From contig NVWA01000082.1 in NCBI GenBank assembly GCA_002746535.1, forward strand, positions 1 to 64,000: DNA of 64,000 bases, written 5' to 3'. Each line of letters begins with the position of its first letter. Within the stretch, counting starts at the first letter, position 1. The translations under genes and the position numbers were made by a program. Under the pieces are notes generated by a model, which was not told the origin of the DNA, searched no databases, and saw only the letters and a list, made by a program, of their open reading frames with translations. Shown piece after piece: positions 34,376 to 42,463 of the stretch. This stretch comes from Planctomycetota bacterium (GTDB taxonomy: Bacteria > Planctomycetota > GCA-2746535).

Positions 34376-35371
34376 TTGATATCAATAGTTATGCCTGTCA
34401 AAAACGCTACGCCTTTCTTGAAGGAATGTATTGATTCAATACTTAGTCAAAGTTTTTTAGATTGGGAATTGTTAGCAGTTGATGATGGTTCCACTGATGA
34501 TAGTTATGAAGTTTTAAAATACTTTGCTAGTAAAGATTCTCGTATATTTGTATTTAAAAATATCGGTAAAGGCATAATCAATGCTTTAAGAGTTGCTGCA
34601 AACAACAGTCATGGTGATAAGATCACGCGTATGGACGCCGATGATATTATGCCTAAAGAGAAACTAGGCGAGTTGTCAAGAATATTAGATGAGAATGGCC
34701 AAGGTACGCTTGCTACAGGTAAGGTTAAATATTTCTCAAATGAAATACTCGGAGATGGCTTCAAGCGTTATGAGAAATGGCTAAATAAATTATGTGAAAC
34801 CGACAAACATTTTGATCATATTTATTTTGAATGTGTGATACCTTCACCATGTTGGATGGTCTTTGCCGAGGACTTTAATTCTTGCGGTGGATTTCAAGTC
34901 GATCGTTATCCCGAAGATTATGATTTATGCTTTCGATATTATCAAAAAAAACTTACTGTTGTTTCGTCTCAAAAAGTTTTACATTTATGGAGAGATTCTC
35001 CAAATAGAGCTTCTCGAATTGATCCAAATTATTCGGATCATACATTTCTTGAGCTGAAAGTTGATTATTTTGTACAACTTGATTATAAAAACAAACAGAA
35101 TTTGGTCATTTGGGGGGCGGGGAAAAAGGGGAAGCGATTAGCTAAAATATTTTCAACGAAAGACATTCCTTTTTATTGGATATGTAATAATCAAAAAAAA
35201 ATTGGGCAATCAATTTATAATGTAGAATTAAAACCTGTAGAGCAAATTTGTTCAATGATTGACCCCATGATTTTAATTTGTGTGTCTTCTCCAGAAGAGG
35301 TAGAAGAAATCACTGTTTATATGAATGAGAAAAGCTTTAAATTTAGGGAGAATTATTTATTTTTTTGCTAA
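34376..35371 (+). CDS. glycosyltransferase family 2 with C-terminal Rossmann-like domain
   Basis: A 331-residue GT-A enzyme. The nucleotide-binding strand ISIVMPV opens the protein, with VDDGSTDD at 35-42 and the metal motif DADD at 87-90. Residues about 240-331 begin LVIWGAGKKGK, a Rossmann-type fold of unknown role attached to some bacterial GT2 enzymes. A TTG start at 34376 is needed to keep the first strand; AGGAA is about 6 nt upstream, while the first ATG would delete half of it. Probably adds a sugar in surface glycan synthesis. Confidence 0.85.
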   Translation: MISIVMPVKNATPFLKECIDSILSQSFLDWELLAVDDGSTDDSYEVLKYFASKDSRIFVFKNIGKGIINALRVAANNSHGDKITRMDADDIMPKEKLGELSRILDENGQGTLATGKVKYFSNEILGDGFKRYEKWLNKLCETDKHFDHIYFECVIPSPCWMVFAEDFNSCGGFQVDRYPEDYDLCFRYYQKKLTVVSSQKVLHLWRDSPNRASRIDPNYSDHTFLELKVDYFVQLDYKNKQNLVIWGAGKKGKRLAKIFSTKDIPFYWICNNQKKIGQSIYNVELKPVEQICSMIDPMILICVSSPEEVEEITVYMNEKSFKFRENYLFFC

Positions 35372-35387
35372 GTCTTGATTGAAAAAA

Positions 35388-35870
35388 TTAATTCGCTGAA
35401 TCTTCTTTATTGAAGATATTATCTTCGCAACTGGCAACAAATTGTTCGCCTTGTGATTTTAACGTTTCCCATTCTTTTCTAATTTGTTTTGCTTCATTAA
35501 GGTCGATCCCTTTGTTATCAGCAAGCGCAAAAGAAATTTCAGCTAACATGTCAGAAAATTCTTTGATCATTAATTGTGTGCTTGAAAAAACACTATTTTC
35601 AATTCTACTTATATCTTTTTTATCAGCATTTTTAACATAATACCCATTTGTTTGCTGACATATCCATGACACCAGTTTTTCATTATTGCATAACCGACAA
35701 AGCTCAAGAACTCTATCTAAGGGGTTTCTGGTGCCACTTTGATCAATATCATCAGATGATGGTTTTTGTGTCCATTTGTACAAAAGGGATGTTGAGAGTC
35801 CAAGTTCTTTGGCGATAAACTTTATTCCCGTTTCTGAAAAGACATCTTTAAGTACTTCGTATGATTCCAT
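35388..35870 (-). CDS. phage CII-like helix-turn-helix protein
   Basis: A 160-residue protein. Residues about 12-40 (IKFIAKELGLSTSLLYKWTQ) form a clear helix-turn-helix, followed by SGTRNPLDRVLELCRL and a WICQQTNGYYV segment, the pattern of proteins annotated as phage regulatory CII-like. The C-terminal half is helical and acidic and may mediate oligomerisation. No prophage genes are nearby, so this is probably a chromosomal regulator. It is convergent with the glycosyltransferase gene (16-nt gap). Confidence 0.65.
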   Translation of the reverse strand: MESYEVLKDVFSETGIKFIAKELGLSTSLLYKWTQKPSSDDIDQSGTRNPLDRVLELCRLCNNEKLVSWICQQTNGYYVKNADKKDISRIENSVFSSTQLMIKEFSDMLAEISFALADNKGIDLNEAKQIRKEWETLKSQGEQFVASCEDNIFNKEDSAN

Positions 35871-35990
35871 AGTTTTTATCCGATCGAAAGATTAAGCGTC
35901 GTATTGTACTTGCATAATTGTAGTTGGCTATTCATTTTAAATATGAGCGTGTTAGCCATGTGAATTCATGATAAATGGTTTTGAAATTTT

Positions 35991-36560
35991 CTATTTTTTA
36001 TTTAGAAAATTTGTTAATATTTTTTCACCATATTGTGTGAGAAAAGATTCGGGGTGATATTGCACTCCTTCAAGAGGATACTTTTTATGACGGATTCCCA
36101 TGAGTTCTTTTTTATCTTTTGTCCAACAAGTAGGTGTGAACTCTTTTGGTAATGATTGCTTTTCAACGATTAAACTGTGATATCTAGTAGCCGTAAATGG
36201 ACTTGGTAATCCTTTATGAACTCCTTTTTCATCATGGATTAGTTCTGATGTTTTACCGTGCATTAGTCTTTTTGCTCTACTGACTGTGCCTCCAAAAGAA
36301 TAGGCAATACATTGGTGACCAAGACAGACTCCAAAAATGGGTATGTCTTTGTATGCTTTTTTAATAAGATCGTTTGAGATGCCACCTTCTAGAGGGTTGC
36401 CAGGGCCAGGCGAAATTAAAATATGTGTTGGGTTTAAATCCATCACTTCATCAACACTTATTTTATCATTGCGGACAACTGTAGAGTCGAAGCCTAGTTG
36501 CCCAATCAACTGAACTAAATTGTATGTGAATGAATCGTAATTATCTAAAACAAAGATCAT
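35991..36560 (-). CDS. pabA: anthranilate / aminodeoxychorismate synthase glutamine amidotransferase
   Basis: A 189-residue class I glutamine amidotransferase: LDNYDSFTYN at the start, nucleophile Cys79 in GVCLGHQ, His169 and Glu171 in YHPESF. It supplies ammonia to anthranilate synthase (TrpG) or aminodeoxychorismate synthase (PabA); many bacteria use one protein for both. No TrpE or PabB partner is adjacent, so TrpG versus PabA cannot be decided. It overlaps the upstream secreted-protein gene by 4 bp (ATGA), which is an odd pairing. Confidence 0.9.
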   Translation of the reverse strand: MIFVLDNYDSFTYNLVQLIGQLGFDSTVVRNDKISVDEVMDLNPTHILISPGPGNPLEGGISNDLIKKAYKDIPIFGVCLGHQCIAYSFGGTVSRAKRLMHGKTSELIHDEKGVHKGLPSPFTATRYHSLIVEKQSLPKEFTPTCWTKDKKELMGIRHKKYPLEGVQYHPESFLTQYGEKILTNFLNKK

Positions 36561-38227
36561 TTATTTTTGATAATTGCTTTTAGGAATTCCATTTTTGATT
36601 TATTCGTCAGTAAATTTTGACTGATGTATTCCCATTCTTTGCTTTTGAAAACAAATGCATCCTTAGATGATTCATATTCATCGCCAACACGTTCATATTT
36701 AATGACTAGTTTTTTTACTTTTCGATCCTTATACGGCGTTCTTTGAGCAAATTTTGATGTCAATGGTCTTAATCCTCCAAGTGGTGCTGTAACATATATT
36801 TCATCAATTAGACCTCCAAGGACAATTTGAATTTTATCCATATGTCTAGAAATATTTGAGAAAACGGCAATGCCTCTTAATACATGGCCATAAGGGATTT
36901 TCTGAAGGTTGCTGTAATAATTTTCAGCGCCTTTTTGAATTTTAGCAAGAGGGTGTAAGTTTAAATCCAGGAAGTTCATGTTTTCTCTTAACCATTTACC
37001 GCAGGCAGGACATTCAATTTCTTCGGGGATATATTCTTTAATATCTTTTACTTCAAAAGTATCTGCGCCTAATGCCACTTTTGCGCCAGGATTGAATCGT
37101 TCAATTTTTTCTTCAAAAAATTTACCTGTCGTAGGGTGTTTAAGTTTAGCTTTATGAAAGTTTGTAATGTCTTTAACTTGAAATCTTGTTTGACAGAACT
37201 GGCACACCTTGGGAGCTTTATCCCAAATTAAATCAATGTAGTTTTGATTTTGTAAAGGAATATGTTCGGCAACAGGAACTTTTAGTGGATTGCTACAACC
37301 TAATACAGCATCATCTTCTCCGCTATAATAGGAGTTTTTTGTGATTCGTTTAATACCTAAAATAGCTAGTTTGTCTGGAGCATCTCCGCAAATAAAGTTA
37401 ACGCCTGGATAAGAATTTTCGACAGAATAAACTTCATCACAACCTTCAACGCATTGCATAGTTTTGGCATAACCTTCAAATACTTTTATATCGAGATTGA
37501 CTTCAACAGGTCTTTGAACATAAATGTGCCCAATTGGCAATTGCCTTAAAATAGCTAAATTTCTAGGGTTAAGGTGAACCCCCTTTTTTAAAATATTATT
37601 GCCAGAAAAATCAACTACATCTAGTGGAAGGCTTGTGTTTAATTGAATTTTAAGAACGTTGTGCCTCTGATTCCCTTGAATTAAAGGGCGATAAGGAACT
37701 CGTTGTAGAATTCTAATATCATAAGCAGTTAGTTTATGGCCTTTAATAAATAAGCGAACATGCTTTCTGATGCCAGCAACAGATAATGGTAATGGTCTAG
37801 TTTTTTTCTGCGCTCTTCTTATTTGTAATCGCAAACTTTTTTTAGTGTCTTTTACTTCTTTTATAACGGGACCATTTGGTTTCTCGATATATTCATTGTC
37901 TTTCAGTACACCTGTTACAGTAAAAACATCTGCCGCTAAGACGTCACCTTCTTTCAAATTACTTGGATGAACTAATAAACCTTTGTTATTTGCAATAGTA
38001 TATGTGAAATAATGAAGAACCTTTTTACCCTTGTTGATAGACTCAACTATAAAAGGTGTAAAACCTTGAAGCATTTTGAAATCTAAATTATTTTTATTGT
38101 TGACGTAATTAACTGGAATCTTTGGTATTGGATTAACAATGGGTAGCGGATTTTCTTTATCTTGAGAAAATAATCCTGCAAAATTAAAAGCTAAAAATAA
38201 AAGGGTTAGAAACGTGCATCGTTTCAT
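36557..38227 (-). CDS. secreted protein with two CxxC pairs, unknown function
   Basis: A 556-residue protein with a signal peptide (about 1-22, MKRCTF then a Leu/Phe-rich core, ending FSQ). I do not recognise the family. Two Cys pairs, VCQFCQTRF (about 345) and IECPACGKW (about 408), could bind zinc like a split rubredoxin-type knuckle; CVEGCDEVY near 265 is a further pair. There are several repeated phrases of the type LKxGDVLAADVF / GAKVALGADTF, suggesting a repeated beta module. It is the first gene of a two-gene unit with the amidotransferase. Confidence 0.65.
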   Translation of the reverse strand: MKRCTFLTLLFLAFNFAGLFSQDKENPLPIVNPIPKIPVNYVNNKNNLDFKMLQGFTPFIVESINKGKKVLHYFTYTIANNKGLLVHPSNLKEGDVLAADVFTVTGVLKDNEYIEKPNGPVIKEVKDTKKSLRLQIRRAQKKTRPLPLSVAGIRKHVRLFIKGHKLTAYDIRILQRVPYRPLIQGNQRHNVLKIQLNTSLPLDVVDFSGNNILKKGVHLNPRNLAILRQLPIGHIYVQRPVEVNLDIKVFEGYAKTMQCVEGCDEVYSVENSYPGVNFICGDAPDKLAILGIKRITKNSYYSGEDDAVLGCSNPLKVPVAEHIPLQNQNYIDLIWDKAPKVCQFCQTRFQVKDITNFHKAKLKHPTTGKFFEEKIERFNPGAKVALGADTFEVKDIKEYIPEEIECPACGKWLRENMNFLDLNLHPLAKIQKGAENYYSNLQKIPYGHVLRGIAVFSNISRHMDKIQIVLGGLIDEIYVTAPLGGLRPLTSKFAQRTPYKDRKVKKLVIKYERVGDEYESSKDAFVFKSKEWEYISQNLLTNKSKMEFLKAIIKNK

Positions 38228-38373
38228 CGCATATTCTCCATCTGAAAATTAACAAAAGCGTGCAAGATTCTAAAGATGAATTGATAAAAGTCTACATTTC
38301 ATTATCTATACTTTTACATTATAGTAGCACCTCTAATTTGTCTTTGTAAGTTTCATTTTGTCAATCAATAATT

Positions 38374-38670
38374 ATGAATAAAACTCCTATCTACACTCTG
38401 TTGTTGCTGATTATTTTAGCGAGTCTATTGAGTACTTCTTTGAGCAGAAAATTGAAATCCTTTGGAACTTTTCATCTCTATTCAATTAATTTAAATGAGT
38501 CATCAAGTGGTGTTTTACAGTTGTTACCTGGAGTCGGTAAAAAAACAGCATTAAAAATTATTCTTGAACGAGAATTTGAGCGATTTGAAAATTGGGAAGA
38601 CTTTAGAAATAGAATACACATCTCAAATTCTAAATTTACCTATATTCAGGTGTTGAGTAAAATTGAATAG
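38374..38670 (+). CDS. small membrane-anchored helix-hairpin-helix (ComEA-like) protein
   Basis: A 98-residue protein with an N-terminal hydrophobic segment (about 7-24) and a helix-hairpin-helix: INLNESSSGVLQLLPGVGKKTA, where LPGVGKK is the DNA-binding hairpin. This layout matches ComEA, which binds incoming DNA at the membrane, but such short HhH proteins are often of unknown function. Isolated between divergent and convergent genes. Confidence 0.7.
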   Translation: MNKTPIYTLLLLIILASLLSTSLSRKLKSFGTFHLYSINLNESSSGVLQLLPGVGKKTALKIILEREFERFENWEDFRNRIHISNSKFTYIQVLSKIE

Positions 38671-38708
38671 AATTAAATATAGATAAAGATTTAAAAATAA
38701 GATCAAGT

Positions 38709-40829
38709 TTAATATTTAATATCTAATCTTGTAATTCCACTCCAGCTTTTTTCTGGAGGTGATTTAATATACCCAATACAGCGTTCTAATAATTTTTTAG
38801 TTGGAATATCATCGAATTTAGAATTGAGGCATACTTCGAATTTGATTCTTGCCTGCTCAAATTCTCGGTTTAAATAAAACTCAAAACCTTCATTATAAAT
38901 TAATACAAAATCTTTAGTTTCTTGTGATACATCTTCATTCGTGCCGATTAATTCAAAAAGTTTTACCCCTTCAGATTTACCCTTTACAGCAATGATATCC
39001 AACGGTCGAAAAATAAATTTATCAAAGACCGCTTTTTGAGTTCCCATGCTGACGATGATTTCAGTATTGTATAATTTGTTCAACCCCTCAAGACGGCTCG
39101 CTAAATTCACACCATCACCCAAGACCGTATAATTGAATCTATCATGTGATCCAATGTTTCCTACAACAACGTTTCCTGTATGCAATCCAATGCGTGTTTT
39201 AAAAGGTTCTTTGCCTTCACTAATTCTTACATCATTTATTATATTAATTTTTTTCTGACAAAGTAATGCTGATAAACATCCTTTGTAGGCATGGTCGACA
39301 AGTTCTATGGGCGCACCCCAGAAGGCCATTACGGCATCGCCGATATATTTATCAACAGTTCCCTGATGGTCATTGATAATATTAGCTATTTTGTCGAAAT
39401 AATCGGAGAGCTCTAACATTAAGCTCATAGGTGCTATTTTTTCTGAAATGCTTGTGAAATCTTTTATATCTGAAAAAAACAATGTTAGGTTCTTTTCTAC
39501 ACCACCCAATTTAACTTCGTGACCACTTTTTATGAGTTGTCTAACCAAAGTTGCCGGAACATATTTATTGAAAGCTTTTAATCCATTCCGCATGGAATTT
39601 AATGCCGTAGACATTTGCTGAATTTCTTTAATAGGAGATTCAACGACTTCTGCTTCATCAAGTTTAAAATCTCTTATTTTGTTCATCTCTAGCGTTAGTA
39701 ATTCTATTGGTCTTGAAAATCTTTTTGACATCCAAGCGGCAAGAAAAATAGCAATGCCTAGCATTACTAGTGATGTGATTAAATTAAATTTGTGAGTATT
39801 TTTAATTTCACCTATAAAATCATCTATGGGTACCATCACAACTAGAAACCAATTGTTTCCAAAATCGACAGGAAAGTTTATTTTTTTCCCTATATACTCT
39901 AATGAATTATATTTAAAGTTGAAATCCTCGGAAGACCTTGTGGTGTAATGTTGTATACCTGCCTTGATCCATTCATCTGGGATCAAATTAATTTCCATAA
40001 TATCAGACTCGTTTTTAGATTTATATTTTAAATTAGGATACGCAATCAAGTGATTTGCATTGTTTGAAATAAAAGCTTTGCCATTGCTGCCAATTTTTAG
40101 GGTTCCAAGAAATTGAGATAATTGATTAATTGAAATATCTCCACCGACAACACCCCAAATTTCATTTTCATTTTTATATATTGGAGACGAGATTGTCAGA
40201 CCAAATTTAGTTTCTGAATTATTAGAAATAATAGAAGTTGTTGTATCTTCGAGGTCACTCGTAAAAAAGGGGTAGATTCCCGTCCAAAAGACTTTTTTGT
40301 TTTTTTCTGCACCTTTGTACCAAGGTCGCCCACGAGGATCAAAATCGATTTTTTCTGACCGTTTGGTTTCGATGATGTTCATTTCACTATCTCTAAATTT
40401 CATTTCAACATAAGGCTTATCGGCGGTACGATTTATGATTTGCGATGTGATCGATCCATTTCGGCTACGATAAGCCATTATGAAATTGCCTTTTTCATTA
40501 CCTACGTAATACATATTAATTTGAGGATGAATTTTCAGTATTTCAATTAGATGATTTTCTAACATTTTTGAATTTGGTAATTGGATTTCTTCATTTTCAA
40601 GCAATGAGGTTGTTACCTGAGTCAGCTCAATTGCAGGCTTAAAATAGTTGTTAGTCTTTTCTAATGCATGGTGAACAACATTGTTAACCAAATCCTTTGA
40701 AAGGCTTATTGTGTTTTCTGAATTTTTTTTGTAGGTATAAAAAATAATGATTAAAACTGTCAGTAATAATAAGCCTGAGATATAGGTCACAAGATCTATT
40801 TTAAAAGATCTATTGCGTGTTTCTGACAT
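38709..40829 (-). CDS. membrane adenylate cyclase with Cache sensor and HAMP domain
   Basis: A 706-residue protein. TM1 about 12-32, an extracytoplasmic dCache-like sensor (about 35-340), TM2 about 346-366, a HAMP domain (about 367-420), then a class III cyclase domain (about 436-620). The metal Asp pair is in FFSDIKDFT, the purine-specifying Lys in VDKYIGDAVMAFWG, the second purine residue Asp in VLGDGVN, and the transition-state Asn/Arg in VNLASRLEG, so it should make cAMP. The C-terminus is TPR-like (FEQARIKFEVCL). A ligand outside the cytoplasmic membrane probably controls it. Confidence 0.92.
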   Translation of the reverse strand: MSETRNRSFKIDLVTYISGLLLLTVLIIIFYTYKKNSENTISLSKDLVNNVVHHALEKTNNYFKPAIELTQVTTSLLENEEIQLPNSKMLENHLIEILKIHPQINMYYVGNEKGNFIMAYRSRNGSITSQIINRTADKPYVEMKFRDSEMNIIETKRSEKIDFDPRGRPWYKGAEKNKKVFWTGIYPFFTSDLEDTTTSIISNNSETKFGLTISSPIYKNENEIWGVVGGDISINQLSQFLGTLKIGSNGKAFISNNANHLIAYPNLKYKSKNESDIMEINLIPDEWIKAGIQHYTTRSSEDFNFKYNSLEYIGKKINFPVDFGNNWFLVVMVPIDDFIGEIKNTHKFNLITSLVMLGIAIFLAAWMSKRFSRPIELLTLEMNKIRDFKLDEAEVVESPIKEIQQMSTALNSMRNGLKAFNKYVPATLVRQLIKSGHEVKLGGVEKNLTLFFSDIKDFTSISEKIAPMSLMLELSDYFDKIANIINDHQGTVDKYIGDAVMAFWGAPIELVDHAYKGCLSALLCQKKINIINDVRISEGKEPFKTRIGLHTGNVVVGNIGSHDRFNYTVLGDGVNLASRLEGLNKLYNTEIIVSMGTQKAVFDKFIFRPLDIIAVKGKSEGVKLFELIGTNEDVSQETKDFVLIYNEGFEFYLNREFEQARIKFEVCLNSKFDDIPTKKLLERCIGYIKSPPEKSWSGITRLDIKY

Positions 40830-40943
40830 TCAAAGTTTCTTTTCTTAAATTAAAATTAGTATAGTATCAATAATTAATAAAAAGACACTTTTATTGTATA
40901 AGTTGTACATTTGTACTTGTCTGATGAAAATACATGCAATTTT

Positions 40944-41984
40944 TTAAAAACCAAATGTCATGCCACGTTGAATTTTTGAACCTTCAGTGTGTGAATAAAT
41001 TTGATTTGTAACAGTAGGTGATGCATGACCTAAAATTGTTGCGACTTCTCTTTCTGGTACTCCTTTATAAAGTAAATGAGTTGCCACAGAATGTCGCAGG
41101 GAGTGTGGCGTATAATTATATGTTGTCAGATCTAGTGTAGCCATAACACTGTTAAACATAATCCTTGCTTGATCATCAGACCAACGGTTTCCACGATTAG
41201 ATAGTAAGAGATGAGGGCTGTCTTTGCCTTTTAAAAAATGCTTTCTATGCAATTCAATATACTCATTTATATTTTCTTTAAAAATTATATTGTTGTTAAT
41301 AACTTTACCATCAAGGTGGTACGGTAGAGGTACTTCACGAACCTTTCCGCCTTTTCCAAAAAACACACATGCTATCATCTCTTCTCGATAAACAATTGAT
41401 TCTAATTTTAAGTTTAAACATTCAGATATACGACACCCCGTTTTTATCAGAACATCTAAAAATATACCATTTCTTGATTGGTAGGGATCTGTGCGATCTA
41501 AATTTAACAAATAATCTAGAAGTCTTTCTACATGATTCTCTACTAAATGTTTTGACTCAGTTCTTTTAAAACGAGCTCGTTCTAGGCCATCTAAAATATT
41601 TTCAATGTTTGAAAATCGTTTAGAAAGTAATTTAAAATAGGAGCGATAACAATAGAGCTCTGCATTTAGTGTCGTTGGTTTTTTGTTGCTTTTGGATCGC
41701 TCGACAAGATAGTCTTCAACCAAATCTCGTGTGATATCTAGAATTTCAATTTTTTCAAATTGAATATCAACATCTTCTTTTCGTTCATCTGCATTTTTCT
41801 TTGACCAGTTTTTCGGGTGTTTGGTTTTACAGATACTCTCTGACACATAGCGCCCAAGCCTTCTTAAATGACCCGCATAATTCTCCTGAGTGTATTCAGA
41901 GATATATCCCTTTGCGATTAATCTTTCTTTGGCATGTCTATCCAAAAAATAGTCTATTGAATCTGCGAAATTTAAGGCTTCCAT
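40944..41984 (-). CDS. tyrosine recombinase / integrase family protein
   Basis: A 346-residue phage-integrase-type protein. A core-binding domain occupies about 1-130, and the catalytic domain has Arg in KTGCRISECL, Lys in GKGGKVRE, HSLRHSVATHLL (His, Arg), LGHASPTVTNQIYSHT (His and the nucleophile Tyr). All catalytic residues are intact. The N-terminal part is longer than in XerC/XerD. I see no att sites, cargo genes or transposition partners, so it may be a chromosomal Xer-like enzyme. Confidence 0.88.
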   Translation of the reverse strand: MEALNFADSIDYFLDRHAKERLIAKGYISEYTQENYAGHLRRLGRYVSESICKTKHPKNWSKKNADERKEDVDIQFEKIEILDITRDLVEDYLVERSKSNKKPTTLNAELYCYRSYFKLLSKRFSNIENILDGLERARFKRTESKHLVENHVERLLDYLLNLDRTDPYQSRNGIFLDVLIKTGCRISECLNLKLESIVYREEMIACVFFGKGGKVREVPLPYHLDGKVINNNIIFKENINEYIELHRKHFLKGKDSPHLLLSNRGNRWSDDQARIMFNSVMATLDLTTYNYTPHSLRHSVATHLLYKGVPEREVATILGHASPTVTNQIYSHTEGSKIQRGMTFGF

Positions 41985-42098
41985 AGGACACCATATTCTT
42001 TTCGATTTGAAAAATTTACGTTTTATAAAATATAAAGTTTCTTATTTTTCAATTTTATAATCTAATTCGCAGGATGTAATCGATTTTTTCTTTAAAAA

Positions 42099-42126
42099 TG
42101 GACTTTTTTGCTTGTTTTTATATAAT
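42099..42126 (+). promoter_or_regulatory. putative promoter of the small gene at 42155
   Basis: TGGACT (42099-42104, 4 of 6 to consensus) and a perfect TATAAT (42121-42126) separated by 16 bp. Transcription would start near 42133, about 22-31 nt before the small reading frame's start. Confidence 0.4.
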
Positions 42127-42154
42127 AAGTATATGAGAAAGAACCATATTTTAA

Positions 42155-42430
42155 GTGAAAATTATGTTATCCGTATTGCCATTGGCACACAATTTAGAAG
42201 AAAGTACCATTATTGCAGAGTACTTCAATGTGATCGTTGCAAGGAAAACACAACATGATTTCTCAAAATTAAATAAAGTGCAAGAGGTGTCAAAAGATAA
42301 ACCCTCTGATGTTAATAATATCAACTATTCTAATCAAACTTCTAAAGCTCCTCAAGAGAATGTGTCTGCAGTTAATGAATCTTCCACAACAAAAGGTGAT
42401 GTTGGTTCTAAAATCGATGTAACTTTTTAG
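42155..42430 (+). CDS. small hydrophilic protein, unknown
   Basis: A 91-residue reading frame from GTG 42155 (ATG 42164 also possible). The N-terminal third is mixed helical; from about residue 35 it is polar, Ser/Asn/Lys-rich and probably disordered, ending SKIDVTF. No family recognised. A -10 box lies upstream and the recombination-factor gene begins 33 nt after its stop on the same strand, which supports a real gene, but codon content alone does not decide. Confidence 0.45.
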   Translation: MKIMLSVLPLAHNLEESTIIAEYFNVIVARKTQHDFSKLNKVQEVSKDKPSDVNNINYSNQTSKAPQENVSAVNESSTTKGDVGSKIDVTF

Positions 42431-42463
42431 TGCATTTTAATATTAAAATAAAGTAATTGTTAC

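Noticed and set aside
35388-35870. Prophage remnant suggested by the CII-like protein
   Set aside because: No other phage gene is adjacent, and such proteins occur as chromosomal regulators.
40944-41984. Tyrosine recombinase as the mark of a mobile island
   Set aside because: No att repeats, tRNA end, cargo or excision genes lie near it; neighbours are housekeeping genes.
42133-42258. 41-residue frame with three Cys residues
   Set aside because: It overlaps the better 91-residue frame and begins at the predicted transcription start, leaving no ribosome site.
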